Source: Emticicia sp. BO119
Lineage (GTDB): Bacteria; Bacteroidota; Bacteroidia; Cytophagales; Spirosomataceae
NCBI RefSeq assembly: GCF_013912375.1
Contig: NZ_JACETV010000002.1
Location: forward strand, 310,001-374,000
Direction: 5' to 3'
Length of the DNA stretch: 64,000 nt
The notes under the pieces are model-generated. The model was not told the origin of the DNA. It worked only from the letters and a program-made list of their open reading frames with translations, and ran no database searches. Shown piece by piece: positions 1 through 8,843 of the stretch (positions within the stretch are counted from its first letter, which is position 1; each line of letters opens with the position of its first letter). A program made the position numbers and the translations under genes.

Positions 1-1
1 A

Positions 2-193
2 CTTACTTCTGAAAACTCTACTGAAAGTACTTTTCGTCTGCCTTTTGGTTTATTTATACCTGTTGTTGCAGTTATTGCTATCCTGTGGTTTTTATCAAAT
101 CTGAAAGGTGAAGAATTTGCAGGAATGGGTATTGCGCTCCTAATACTTTCGGCTGTCTATGGTGTAATGAAGCTATTAAGACGAGGCAATTGA
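2..193 (+). CDS. C-terminal end of a probable APC-family amino-acid permease (partial)
   Basis: An open frame runs from the left edge to a TGA at 191-193 and lies upstream of ygiQ. The visible 63 residues contain two hydrophobic stretches (around FGLFIPVVAVIAILWFLSNL and GIALLILSAVYGVMKLL) and end in a short basic tail, RRGN. A STFRLPFG-like segment before the penultimate helix followed by a final helix and basic tail resembles the end of Bacteroidota amino-acid permeases of the APC superfamily. That family match is from memory and only the tail is visible, so another polytopic transporter is possible. Confidence 0.5.
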   Translation, partial: LTSENSTESTFRLPFGLFIPVVAVIAILWFLSNLKGEEFAGMGIALLILSAVYGVMKLLRRGN

Positions 194-279
194 AGCTGCT
201 AAAGGGACTTTTTCAGCGGTTTTTTTGTTCCATACAGGCGGATAACTCGGATAATACCGGTTTTCTCGTAAAAATCAGT

Positions 280-287
280 TAATTTTG
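280..287 (+). promoter_or_regulatory. Candidate Bacteroidota -7 box of ygiQ
   Basis: TAATTTTG fits the Bacteroidota -7 consensus TAnnTTTG and ends only 4 bases before the ygiQ ATG at 292. Transcription would start at or next to the start codon, giving a leaderless or near-leaderless mRNA. No clear TTG -33 element was found at the usual spacing, so this is tentative. Confidence 0.35.
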
Positions 288-291
288 TAGT

Positions 292-2199
292 ATGATTATA
301 AGACCGGAAAGACCCATAACAGATTGGCTGCCACTTACATTGAACGAAGTGGAGAAAAGGGGCTGGGACGAAGTAGACATTGTACTCGTTTCAGGCGATG
401 CCTATGTAGACCATCCTGCTTTTGGCACGGCTGTTATCGGGCGTATTATTGAAAGTGAAGGATTCAGAACCGCCATTATTGCCCAGCCCAACTGGAGAGA
501 TGATTTGCGGGACTTTAAGAAATATGGTCGCCCAAAGTATTTCTTTGGGGTAACAGCAGGTTGTATGGATTCGATGGTGAATCATTATACAGCCAACAAA
601 CGTTTGCGTTCGAATGACTCCTATACACCGGGTGGAGAGGCTGGCTACCGCCCTGACTATGCAACTACGGTTTATACCAGAATATTAAAAGAACTCTATC
701 CTGATGTACCAGTTCTAATCGGTGGTATAGAAGCCTCTTTAAGACGGGTAACCCATTATGATTACTGGAAAGACCAGTTAATGCCATCTATTCTGGCCGA
801 CTCAGGCGCAGATTTATTGGTCTACGGCATGGGTGAGCAACCTTTGCGTGAGATATTGAAACTGGTAAAAAAAGGTGTTCCGCTTAATACCATTAGGAAC
901 GTAAATCAGGTAGCTTATTTGCAGGATAGTTCAGAAGCTTTGCCAGATGACAGAGGTTGGAATACGGTTGAGTTGGCAAGCCACGAAATATGTCTGAAAG
1001 ATAAAATCAAATATGCTTCTAATTTCAAGATAGTGGAGGTAGAGTCGAACAAGTGGCAGGCGAATCGGATTATTCAGAAAGTTGGGAATGAGACATTAGT
1101 GATTAATCCTCCCTTCAAGATTATGGACGAGAAGGAAATCGACCAGTCGTTTGATTTACCTTATACCCGACTACCACACCCCAAATACAAAAAACGTGGA
1201 CCGATTCCGGCTTATGAAATGATCAAGTTCTCGATAAATATGCATCGGGGTTGTTTTGGGGGTTGTAGTTTCTGTACTATTTCGGCACATCAGGGTAAAT
1301 TCATTGCTTCCAGAAGTGAGGAATCTATCATGAAAGAGGTTGACCAGATTGTACAACATCCTGAATTTAAAGGGTATATCTCTGATTTGGGTGGGCCATC
1401 TGCCAATATGTACCGTATGAAAGGCAAAGATGAGTCTATCTGTGCCCGTTGTCAGGCACCGAGTTGCATTCATCCTGTTATCTGTTCTAATCTCGATACT
1501 TCGCATAAACCATTGACCAAAATCTATCAGAAAGTAGATGCGCATCCCGAAGTGAAAAAGGCTTTCGTGGGGTCAGGTATCCGCTACGATTTACTGGTGG
1601 ATGATTTCAATAAAAACAATCAGGACGGCAACCACGACGAATACATGGAGCAGTTGGTGACCCGCCACGTATCGGGACGGCTGAAAGTTGCCCCTGAGCA
1701 TACCTCAGATGATACTCTGCGTGTGATGCGTAAACCTTCGTTTAAGTATTTCAGGAAATTCAAACAGAAATACGATAAAATACAGGATAAACACGAGTTA
1801 AAGCAACCACTGATTCCTTATTTTATCTCCTCTCACCCGGGTTGCGAAGAAGCTGATATGGCTAATCTGGCTGCCGAAACCAAAGATTTAGGCTTTCAGT
1901 TAGAGCAGGTACAGGACTTTACGCCAACGCCTATGACCGTTGCCGAAGTTATCTATTATTCAGGCGTACACCCTTATACTTTACAGCCAATCAAAACTGC
2001 TAAAACCAAAGAAGAAAAACTGGCGCAAAACCGTTTCTTTTTCTGGTATAAACCTGAATTTAAAAGCTGGATTCGCAGCCGTTTGCATAAACTCAATCGC
2101 GCTGATTTAGCTGAACGATTGTTATCCAATCCGAAAAAGAAAATACAAGGTAATGAACCGACTGGAGCGGCGAAGAATAAGAAGAAGAGATTCAGATAA
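292..2199 (+). CDS. ygiQ: YgiQ family radical SAM protein
   Basis: A 635-residue protein of the YgiQ/UPF0313 radical SAM family. The [4Fe-4S] cluster motif CxxxCxxC is visible as C321-F-G-G-C325-S-F-C328 within MHRGCFGGCSFCTIS, and the N-terminus has the characteristic ITDWLP and VSGDAYVDHP segments of the family's cobalamin-binding-like domain. Length is normal for the family, and the tail is lysine/arginine-rich. The biochemical reaction of YgiQ is not established. The ATG at 292 is the right start because conserved sequence begins within 10 residues. The gene stands alone, followed convergently by the LytTR gene at 2202, whose stop is 2 bp away. Confidence 0.93.
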   Translation: MIIRPERPITDWLPLTLNEVEKRGWDEVDIVLVSGDAYVDHPAFGTAVIGRIIESEGFRTAIIAQPNWRDDLRDFKKYGRPKYFFGVTAGCMDSMVNHYTANKRLRSNDSYTPGGEAGYRPDYATTVYTRILKELYPDVPVLIGGIEASLRRVTHYDYWKDQLMPSILADSGADLLVYGMGEQPLREILKLVKKGVPLNTIRNVNQVAYLQDSSEALPDDRGWNTVELASHEICLKDKIKYASNFKIVEVESNKWQANRIIQKVGNETLVINPPFKIMDEKEIDQSFDLPYTRLPHPKYKKRGPIPAYEMIKFSINMHRGCFGGCSFCTISAHQGKFIASRSEESIMKEVDQIVQHPEFKGYISDLGGPSANMYRMKGKDESICARCQAPSCIHPVICSNLDTSHKPLTKIYQKVDAHPEVKKAFVGSGIRYDLLVDDFNKNNQDGNHDEYMEQLVTRHVSGRLKVAPEHTSDDTLRVMRKPSFKYFRKFKQKYDKIQDKHELKQPLIPYFISSHPGCEEADMANLAAETKDLGFQLEQVQDFTPTPMTVAEVIYYSGVHPYTLQPIKTAKTKEEKLAQNRFFFWYKPEFKSWIRSRLHKLNRADLAERLLSNPKKKIQGNEPTGAAKNKKKRFR

Positions 2200-2201
2200 T
2201 T

Positions 2202-2522
2202 TCAGGCTATTCTAAAAAATTTCTCCTGTAAAACCTCTCTTTTACGTCGTGAGACTAAAACAGAGGTTTTGTTTTTTAGTACTACTTTGTTTTTTTCTAT
2301 GGTTTCGATATGTTGCAGATTAACTAAAAAAGAACGGTGGGTTCGGTAGAAGAAATTAGTAACGATGAATCGTCTTTCTAATTCACCTAAAGTAGTTGCA
2401 ACAAAAACTTTTTTGCCATCTTCAAACATAATAAGTGTATAGTTAGCATCGGCCAACAGAAATAGCACTTCAGCCGAATTTACTTTTTGACGGCCACCGA
2501 TTGAGATTAAGTTAGTTTCCAT
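2202..2522 (-). CDS. Stand-alone LytTR DNA-binding domain protein
   Basis: A 106-residue protein made almost entirely of one LytTR domain, the DNA-binding fold of LytR/AlgR regulators. Typical features are VLFLLADANYTLIMFEDGK near the start and FYRTHRSFLVNLQHIETI in the second half, with a basic end (SRRKREVL). There is no receiver domain, so activity is not set by phosphorylation of the same chain. Such single-domain LytTR proteins are common in Bacteroidota. No target is evident from the context. It is separated from the upstream minus-strand operon by the hairpin at 2566-2592. Confidence 0.88.
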   Translation of the reverse strand: METNLISIGGRQKVNSAEVLFLLADANYTLIMFEDGKKVFVATTLGELERRFIVTNFFYRTHRSFLVNLQHIETIEKNKVVLKNKTSVLVSRRKREVLQEKFFRIA

Positions 2523-2565
2523 GATTCTAAAAGTTTTTAAGCAAAGGTTAATTGATAGTTTAAAG

Positions 2566-2592
2566 AAACCCTCTTCACATAGAAGAGGGTTT
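2566..2592 (-). terminator. Hairpin after the secreted-protein operon
   Basis: An 11-bp perfect stem (AAACCCTCTTC paired with GAAGAGGGTTT) with a 5-nt loop lies between the stop of the 2705 gene and the start of the LytTR gene. On the minus strand it is followed by a short T-containing run, so it probably ends the 5025-to-2705 operon. Confidence 0.6.
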
Positions 2593-2704
2593 AGTAGCTT
2601 AAACCGAAAGTATTATGTGAAGTGGGAATAACTCAATAGGACTAAACTACTTTAAAAATTGGCTCGGTACTCGGTAAATGATATTGAACCGTATTTTTAA
2701 GGGA

Positions 2705-3277
2705 TTATAAGTCGTCAGTGCCATTCCAAACCCGTTTCTTGATAAAATTCCATCCGTAAGAAGTAGGAGTACCAAGTGTGCCATTGGGTAAGCTGGGTGT
2801 ATATTCGATCCATGCCCCGCCTACTGCCATTTCTATTTCTTCAAAAAGACTATTCCCATCAGAAATAGCTTTAACAGCACAGATTTTAAATTTGTAAACC
2901 ATAAAGCTCAGCAATTGTTGTCCGTTATTCCCACCCCTTTTAAAAAACCTGATTTCAATCTCAGAAAAATGATTACCTGTAACATTATATCTATAAAAAA
3001 CAGGGGATGATTTACTTTTCAACTTTTTAAATGACAAAACTCCTGAAACAGGGAACACATTAGGGTTATTAACCTGGACAAATAGCTCATTACTAAAATT
3101 ATAAGACAGATCATAAATTTCAATGTAATGATTATCATTACCAAGGTCAATTTCTGTTTCTTTTGGAAGGTAATTACCATCAGTTCCTTTTAATTTAATC
3201 AGGGTTGTGATTGTTTGAGCAAAAAGCGTGGTTGACAGCAGTAACATGGATATAAGCAGGCATATATTTTTTTTCAT
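2705..3277 (-). CDS. Secreted protein of unknown function
   Basis: A 190-residue protein with a clear signal peptide (MKKNICLLISMLLLSTTLFA, cleavage after AQ). The mature part looks beta-rich (alternating polar and hydrophobic residues, LFVQVNNPNVFPVSGVLSF) and resembles the type VI tube/Hcp-like secreted proteins sometimes annotated in this phylum, but I do not recognise a family with confidence. It is the last of three consecutive minus-strand secreted genes, 19 bp after its upstream neighbour, so they are likely co-transcribed. Confidence 0.7.
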   Translation of the reverse strand: MKKNICLLISMLLLSTTLFAQTITTLIKLKGTDGNYLPKETEIDLGNDNHYIEIYDLSYNFSNELFVQVNNPNVFPVSGVLSFKKLKSKSSPVFYRYNVTGNHFSEIEIRFFKRGGNNGQQLLSFMVYKFKICAVKAISDGNSLFEEIEMAVGGAWIEYTPSLPNGTLGTPTSYGWNFIKKRVWNGTDDL

Positions 3278-3296
3278 AACATTTTCTGATTGAATA

Positions 3297-3905
3297 TTAA
3301 AAATTATTGATTGAGCAAGCCATGTTTTTGGAATAATCCCAACAAAACTTCTCTACGGTATTAGTAGAATAATCAAAATTATAAGTAATAAAAGCTGTAA
3401 GATTAGACTCAAATCTGATTTTCATTTTATATTTTGGAATTCCATCGCCATCCTGAGTTTGGTCAATAGAGGTAATATTTACGTTCGTCAATTTTATACG
3501 CATACGTTCTCTTTGTGGGTCGCCATTATTAGAAGGAGAGTCAATAAAAAGATTCATAGAAGGCGTAATTGTACGATTAAATAATCGCTTGCTTAATTCT
3601 ATAACCGACTGGTCTATTCTAAAAGTCAATTCCATTTCAGTACCTGTTGCTTTTCCTGCACCGGCACCACTGGAAGAACTGCCAATATATAAAGTATTTG
3701 TTTTTGAAATTGTATAATCATCAATGAGGATATTCTTTTGTTTAGGGCCAGGTGTTGTAACTATAGGTCTGGTATTAGGTACGGTGTATTCTCCGTCCAG
3801 ATTGGCTATATCTAAAAAGACAACCGTCTCGCCTTGTGCATACAATGTTACGCGGCACAAAAAGCATAAAAACGCCAGTATGAGAGACTTAAACTTGTTT
3901 TTCAT
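3297..3905 (-). CDS. Secreted protein of unknown function
   Basis: 202 residues from the ATG at 3905. The open frame extends upstream to 4055, but that extension overlaps the neighbouring gene and lacks a signal, whereas the chosen start gives a signal peptide (MKNKFKSLILAFLCFLCRVTLYA, cleavage before QG). The body is beta-rich and includes FLDIANLDGEYTVPNTRP and a glycine/serine-rich turn (GSSSSGAGAGKATG), followed by LTFRIDQSVIEL. It shares size, secretion signal and the placement of a central charged strand with the 2705 product, so the two may be distant paralogues. No family recognised. Confidence 0.7.
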   Translation of the reverse strand: MKNKFKSLILAFLCFLCRVTLYAQGETVVFLDIANLDGEYTVPNTRPIVTTPGPKQKNILIDDYTISKTNTLYIGSSSSGAGAGKATGTEMELTFRIDQSVIELSKRLFNRTITPSMNLFIDSPSNNGDPQRERMRIKLTNVNITSIDQTQDGDGIPKYKMKIRFESNLTAFITYNFDYSTNTVEKFCWDYSKNMACSINNF

Positions 3906-3933
3906 GTGTATATGAGTATAATAGAGAGTCAGA

Positions 3934-5025
3934 TTAAAATTTAACTTTTTTATCAGCAGGTAATCCATAGGCCTCCGGGTACAGATAGGTTCCTTTTTCT
4001 TCGGGCTTTTTTTCCACTTCATTTGGTATCCTGAATTTTCGGGCATAGGCATCATTTCTAATCCCGGTTACCTGCCAGCTTACCTCCACATTGGGCTTAT
4101 CAGTACGTATTTCAAACTGATTCCCCTTTACTTTTTCTGAAACAATCGCCTGGGCAAACGTACCTATTACTGTAAGTTGGTATCGGAAATCTGTATTCAG
4201 TGATTCGAAATAATCCGGTAGCTTCACTCTGGCTACTCCTTTGGCATCAGTCGTAATATTACCATTATATACATTCATCATATCAGGACTTTCTACAAAA
4301 CTGTGGTAGAGGTATTTATTTTCTGGGTCCATGGGGTGGTCAATCTTAAACGAACCTCCTCCTTTTGAAACCGTACCGCTCACTGCTAAATCACCATTAA
4401 TCACGGTATTTCTCAAAAAAGTACTGCTCCCTATAGTTAGTTTTCCGGCAATATTAGTTTCTCCATTAATACTTGTACTACCATTTACTCTCAGCGCATC
4501 ACCACCGGGAGTATTAATGGCCTCAATCAATACACCATTCGGATATGAATCATTTGTAACTGTCAGTTTAGCCTGTGGGTCCGTATTGGAGCCAATCTGC
4601 ACTGAATTAAAACTTGGGTTATCTGAAAGAATAGTACTGCCATTTACATGAAGCAGAGCAATGGTATCAGGGCTTGTGGTGCCAATTCCTATATTGCCCC
4701 TATCCGAAATTCTCATACTCTCTTTATTGCCCGAGTAAAAATTCAGATATTTACCTCCTGCAACACCAATCTGCAAATGGTCACTATAGGTTCCTAACTG
4801 CCCGATAATAGCTCCTCCGGATCCATCACCATTATTAGGCTCTCCCAACCTAAAGAAAAGGTCTGCACCGGAAGGATCAGTTGTTGAGAAGTGACCATAA
4901 ACATACTGTGAAGATTTAATAAGAAGATTACCGTTATTACCATTGTTAGGTAATAAGGTAACTGACTGAGCACGAAGAGCATAGGTCAGCCCGACAAATA
5001 AGAGAGTGTAAAGTGTTTTTTTCAT
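3934..5025 (-). CDS. Secreted tail-fibre-like repeat protein
   Basis: 363 residues with a signal peptide ending ALRAQ. The middle contains fibre-type elements: GNIGIGTTSPD followed by LLHVNGST, LRVNGSTSINGETNIAG and INGDLAVSGTVSKGGG, the short beta-strand repeats seen in phage-tail and adhesin stalks. From about residue 225 comes a conserved head segment (SFKIDHPMDPENKYLYHSFV, then GNITTDAKGVARVKLPDYF) that I know from many bacterial surface and tail-fibre proteins. First gene of the secreted operon 5025-2705. Likely surface-exposed or secreted adhesin-like; its ligand is unknown. There is no intramolecular chaperone or type IX sorting domain visible at the C-terminus. Confidence 0.75.
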   Translation of the reverse strand: MKKTLYTLLFVGLTYALRAQSVTLLPNNGNNGNLLIKSSQYVYGHFSTTDPSGADLFFRLGEPNNGDGSGGAIIGQLGTYSDHLQIGVAGGKYLNFYSGNKESMRISDRGNIGIGTTSPDTIALLHVNGSTILSDNPSFNSVQIGSNTDPQAKLTVTNDSYPNGVLIEAINTPGGDALRVNGSTSINGETNIAGKLTIGSSTFLRNTVINGDLAVSGTVSKGGGSFKIDHPMDPENKYLYHSFVESPDMMNVYNGNITTDAKGVARVKLPDYFESLNTDFRYQLTVIGTFAQAIVSEKVKGNQFEIRTDKPNVEVSWQVTGIRNDAYARKFRIPNEVEKKPEEKGTYLYPEAYGLPADKKVKF

Positions 5026-5244
5026 GGGTTTTTTATTCGGTTTAAATCAATTGAGCCGGATATTGCATCTGGTATATATTATGGGGCAAGTCAAAGTAAG
5101 AGAAAGCAGGTATTGGGATCCAAATTTGTTATTCAGTGGTGGTAAATCCTTTGCAAAGTGAGTTTTGCTAAAAAAGTTTTTTTGCAAAATGTTTTGCAAA
5201 AGAGTATTTTTATAAAACTTATTCCATGAAAAGGTCTATTAAAA

Positions 5245-6786
5245 ATGCTACTCAAAGACAGAGTATATCTGTACGAATTACGTGAGCAATTTCTACAGAA
5301 AATTGTAGATGAATGGGAAGTAAAATGGCAGGACGATTTTGATGAATTTGTAAGTTTTGATACGCTCAAAAGTAAAAATGCCTTTTTAGAATCGCTTCTG
5401 GCTGATATAGAAGAAAACCTGCATCAGCATTTGAATGGTGAGTCAAAAAAATACTTATTTAGTAAAGATTTTCTCCGAAGATTCATTTTTGAATACGGAG
5501 GTAGAGAAGTACGTATTCAGACACATTCCCGTACAGGCATTGCATTATATTTAGGTTACGAGAACTGGCGGGATTTTTTAGAGAAAAACAAGGATATTGA
5601 CAACCAGACTGTTAATATTAATTATGTAAATGTTAACGAATCGTTATTGCCTGCCCTTCGTAAATCGCATCTGCTCTCTTTAAATAATGAATCTTATACT
5701 GTTTTTCAGGAAGTAAAACCCAAATCTAAAAAAAATCTGCTTAGAGTTTTATATGGTATTATAGCTTTAGTTCTTGTAAGCATTAGTAGTTATTTCTTAA
5801 TTGGCTGGTGGATAAACCGTCCGTTTTCTGTTGACGAACTGAAAGATGTACAATTTAAAGTTATTAAAACAGTTGGCCAATACCCACAAGCGGTACGTAT
5901 AGCTTATGACCTGGGTAAAATAAGGCGGGCACGAAATGTAGAGGTAGAATTAGGCGTTGGTAGGATAGTTTCTGTTGGCAGTATAATCAGCTACATTACA
6001 CAAAGCAATAAACTCAGGGATACTATTTCTCAAACCTATTTTTATCCGGGTATTTACCATTTAAAACTGATTGTCAATAATAGAGTAATTAAGGAAATAA
6101 GTCATGTGGTTTATTCATATCCCAACCAATGGACCTCATGGGCGCATGGAGTAGCTTATGAAAAAAACTGGATAACCAGTATCAGTAGTGTAAATAACTA
6201 TATAAAAAATGGTGTGCTGCATTTTGACCCAGTACACATGCCTAATGAAATTAAGGATAATGATAAAGATTTCAGACAGGCAATTCATGCACTCACACAA
6301 AACCTTGGGGTTACTTTTGATAGCCTTACCTTTGAAGCAAGAATGAAGAATCCTGAAAGTGAGGGCGGAGAAGGATGCCATAATATGGAACTGGTAGCAG
6401 CAGATAAAAATTTTAATCATTTTGGCACTGGATTTACCATGATTGGCTGTACAGACTATGCAAGGATGGTAGTTGGGGAGTCGATTTTCAGAAGACCAAC
6501 ACCTCATCAAGGGAAAAACTACGACTTGCATGAATTTGGAGTGAATCAGGACGAGTGGAATAATCTTAAAGTAACAATCTCAGGGAATCTGGTAGAGGTG
6601 TTTATTAATAAAAGACAAGTTTTTAAGAATAGATTTGTATTAAAAGAAAAGGCCGCAGAAATAGTAGACATCCGGTTTATTTTTAATGGGGCTGGCTCTA
6701 TTGATTGGGTTAAAATCTCTAACTCTTATACCGGAAAAATCGTATATCAGACTAATTTCGATGAGGATGAGAATCTCCGGAAATAG
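5245..6786 (+). CDS. Membrane protein with cytoplasmic helical domain and extracytoplasmic lectin-like domain
   Basis: 513 residues. Residues 1-120 form a charged helical domain; the part FSKDFLRRFIFEYGGREVRI to ALYLGYENWRDFLEKN (about 72-115) resembles the small DNA-binding-like domain in Bacteroidota membrane regulators (pattern LS...LRRxF...LARYLGYxxWxxF). One transmembrane segment is at about 165-190 (LLRVLYGIIALVLVSISSYF). The remainder would lie outside the inner membrane; its last 200 residues look like a concanavalin/LamG-type beta sandwich (YDLHEFGVNQDEWNNLKVTI). It is divergent from the secreted operon at 5025. A one-piece transmembrane regulator is my inference; the family is not firmly identified. 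Confidence 0.6.
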   Translation: MLLKDRVYLYELREQFLQKIVDEWEVKWQDDFDEFVSFDTLKSKNAFLESLLADIEENLHQHLNGESKKYLFSKDFLRRFIFEYGGREVRIQTHSRTGIALYLGYENWRDFLEKNKDIDNQTVNINYVNVNESLLPALRKSHLLSLNNESYTVFQEVKPKSKKNLLRVLYGIIALVLVSISSYFLIGWWINRPFSVDELKDVQFKVIKTVGQYPQAVRIAYDLGKIRRARNVEVELGVGRIVSVGSIISYITQSNKLRDTISQTYFYPGIYHLKLIVNNRVIKEISHVVYSYPNQWTSWAHGVAYEKNWITSISSVNNYIKNGVLHFDPVHMPNEIKDNDKDFRQAIHALTQNLGVTFDSLTFEARMKNPESEGGEGCHNMELVAADKNFNHFGTGFTMIGCTDYARMVVGESIFRRPTPHQGKNYDLHEFGVNQDEWNNLKVTISGNLVEVFINKRQVFKNRFVLKEKAAEIVDIRFIFNGAGSIDWVKISNSYTGKIVYQTNFDEDENLRK

Positions 6787-6849
6787 TAGACTGCCTGATT
6801 TCTTACGTTCATAAAATCTCACCTAATAGCTAAATAGTATCTTCATTAA

Positions 6850-8124
6850 ATGATTAACGAATTATATCAGAAAGCCCTTGAACTGGATAAGAAAGATGAA
6901 TTAGCCCATTTCAAAGAGGCATTTGTAAGTGAACCCGGTATAATATATCTTGATGGTAATTCTCTGGGCAGACTCCCAAAGAAAACTATTACCCAGACTA
7001 ATGATTTGGTTCTTACTCAATGGGGTAAAGGACTGATACGTAGCTGGAACGAACGTTGGATAGACCTACCCCAAAAAACGGCGGCCAAAATTGCCCGGAT
7101 AGTTGGCGCACAACCTGATGAAATCTTCGTAGGAGATTCTACCTCTCTTAATCTCTACAAATTAGCTTTTGCGGCTTTAAGTATGAATCAGCAAAAGAAG
7201 AAAATTATTTCTGATAACCTCAACTTCCCGACTGATGTATATATTTTACAAGGTTTGATTGAGCAACAGTTCATAGACCATTCGTTAAGTGTAATTGAAA
7301 GCGAAGATGGTATTATGGTTAATGAAAATAGATTTGAGGAAGCAATAGATACTAATACAGCTTTAATAGTACTGAGCCATGTGGTTTTTAAAAGTGCATT
7401 TATGTATGACATGGCAAAAATCAATGCTTTGGCGCATCAGAAAGACGCCTTAGTCATCTGGGATTTAAGCCATTCGGTTGGCTCAGTGCCTGTTAGTCTT
7501 AATGATTCAGGGGCTGATATGGCAGTGGGTTGTACTTATAAATATCTTAACGGCGGGCCGGGTGCGCCTGCTTTTCTGTATGTTCGCAAAGATTTACAAA
7601 AGCAGCTGAAAAGCCCCATCTGGGCGTGGTTCAGCCATCAGGCACCTTTCGATTTTAGTCTTGATTATCAGCCAAAAGACAATATTCAGCGTTTTGCGGT
7701 AGGTACACCCTCTGTTTTGTCTTTAGCTGCCATTGAATCGGGTCTGGATATTACTCTGGAAGCAGGCATAAACCGATTACGAGCCAAGAGCGAGCAGCTA
7801 AGCGAGTTTCTGATTGAACTGATTCAGCAATTATTAGTGCCTTTAGGTTTCAGTATTGCTTCTCCACTTGATGTTAATAAAAGAGGCTCACATATATCTA
7901 TCCGCCATGCTGAAGGCTACCGCATTAGTCAGGCAATGATTAAGCCCTATGATGATTCTAAAGTGATTATCCCTGATTTTCGCCCACCAGATAATATACG
8001 TTTAGGCATTGCACCTCTGTATAATACCTTTGCTGAGTTAGTGGATACTGTGGAGCGTATATGGAAAATTGTAACAGAAGAACAGTTTAAGGGTTATAGT
8101 AATAGTAAAGATACTGTAACTTAA
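6850..8124 (+). CDS. kynU: Kynureninase
   Basis: Hydrolyses L-kynurenine to anthranilate and L-alanine (or 3-hydroxykynurenine to 3-hydroxyanthranilate) in tryptophan catabolism; cytoplasmic and PLP-dependent. 424 residues, normal length. Visible features: IIYLDGNSLGRLPK at the N-terminus, the PLP-contacting VIWDLSHSVGSVP, and the Schiff-base lysine K231 in GCTYKYLNGGPGAPAF. The C-terminal small domain includes KRGSHISIRH and IIPDFRPPDNIRLGIAPLY, typical of kynureninases. No other kyn gene is adjacent, and the following gene is an unrelated membrane protein 23 bp downstream. Confidence 0.95.
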   Translation: MINELYQKALELDKKDELAHFKEAFVSEPGIIYLDGNSLGRLPKKTITQTNDLVLTQWGKGLIRSWNERWIDLPQKTAAKIARIVGAQPDEIFVGDSTSLNLYKLAFAALSMNQQKKKIISDNLNFPTDVYILQGLIEQQFIDHSLSVIESEDGIMVNENRFEEAIDTNTALIVLSHVVFKSAFMYDMAKINALAHQKDALVIWDLSHSVGSVPVSLNDSGADMAVGCTYKYLNGGPGAPAFLYVRKDLQKQLKSPIWAWFSHQAPFDFSLDYQPKDNIQRFAVGTPSVLSLAAIESGLDITLEAGINRLRAKSEQLSEFLIELIQQLLVPLGFSIASPLDVNKRGSHISIRHAEGYRISQAMIKPYDDSKVIIPDFRPPDNIRLGIAPLYNTFAELVDTVERIWKIVTEEQFKGYSNSKDTVT

Positions 8125-8147
8125 AGTCGGCTATTATCACACAGCTT

Positions 8148-8648
8148 ATGAAAAATATGAACAACTTGAAATCTAAAATTGCTGTACTGGCATATTATCA
8201 GGTAGCGGGCGGTACTGTTGGTATCCTGCTTTTAGTCTGGCTGGTAGCATCTACATTTCCGGTGTCAGGGACAAACATTCTTTTATATTTTTTTATGGTG
8301 GTTTTCTTTGGAGCTTCTATCTGGAGTGGTTGGTTGTTAATAGACAAAAGAATTGAATCGGGTCTTAAACTTTCAAAAATTAACCAGTTATTACAGGTAT
8401 TCGGAGTAGCCTTTGGTGGCGTTGCTTATGAATATGTGGCAGGAGTAGCATTGTTGCCGGGAATTAATTTAGAAGACGGAGCCAATTTTACTTTTGATTT
8501 TACCTTCTCTAAATTGGAGCTGTATGTAAATACAAGCAAGGATTTCGTCAAAGTAAAATTTAACCTGATTGCCATATATCTGGTTTATTATATTGCAAAA
8601 TTGCAAAATATCATTGCTAATGAGAAAAGTTTGAAGGATCCAAAATAA
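8148..8648 (+). CDS. Polytopic membrane protein of unknown function
   Basis: 166 residues with about four hydrophobic segments (VAGGTVGILLLVWLVAS, ILLYFFMVVFFGASIWSGWLL, VFGVAFGGVAYEYVAG and FNLIAIYLVYYIAKL). The ATG at 8148 follows kynU by 23 bp; a second in-frame ATG at 8157 is equally usable. It resembles small DUF2975-like or other uncharacterised integral membrane proteins, but no diagnostic motif is visible. Probably transcribed with kynU and ended by the hairpin at 8692. No function proposed. Confidence 0.65.
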   Translation: MKNMNNLKSKIAVLAYYQVAGGTVGILLLVWLVASTFPVSGTNILLYFFMVVFFGASIWSGWLLIDKRIESGLKLSKINQLLQVFGVAFGGVAYEYVAGVALLPGINLEDGANFTFDFTFSKLELYVNTSKDFVKVKFNLIAIYLVYYIAKLQNIIANEKSLKDPK

Positions 8649-8691
8649 GGTGTTTATAGATTAGCCCAAATAGATTGTTTTCTGACTCGTG

Positions 8692-8723
8692 AAACCTTGA
8701 CTTGTGAAAGTCGAGGTTTTTTT
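8692..8723 (+). terminator. Rho-independent terminator after the kynU pair
   Basis: A 12-bp stem with one G-T pair (AAACCTTGACTT with AAGTCGAGGTTT) and a 4-nt loop, followed by TTTT, about 44 bp after the stop of the membrane protein gene. Confidence 0.8.
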
Positions 8724-8785
8724 ACTAACAAAACGTTTTGTCCATACAATATCTTTCGTTTAAATAAATCTGGCGAAGTATTTGC

Positions 8786-8827
8786 GTAACCGAATTGTTA
8801 CGGGTATATTTGTAACTGATTGGTTAC
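8786..8827 (+). promoter_or_regulatory. Twin inverted-repeat operator upstream of the arsR-type gene
   Basis: Two copies of GTAAC-N6-GTTAC, at 8786-8801 and 8812-8827, have centres 26 bp apart. They end 16 bp before the ATG at 8844. The dyads match the dimeric recognition expected of ArsR-type repressors and overlap the likely promoter, suggesting autorepression. Confidence 0.65.
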
Positions 8828-8843
8828 ATAATTGAATTTGATA

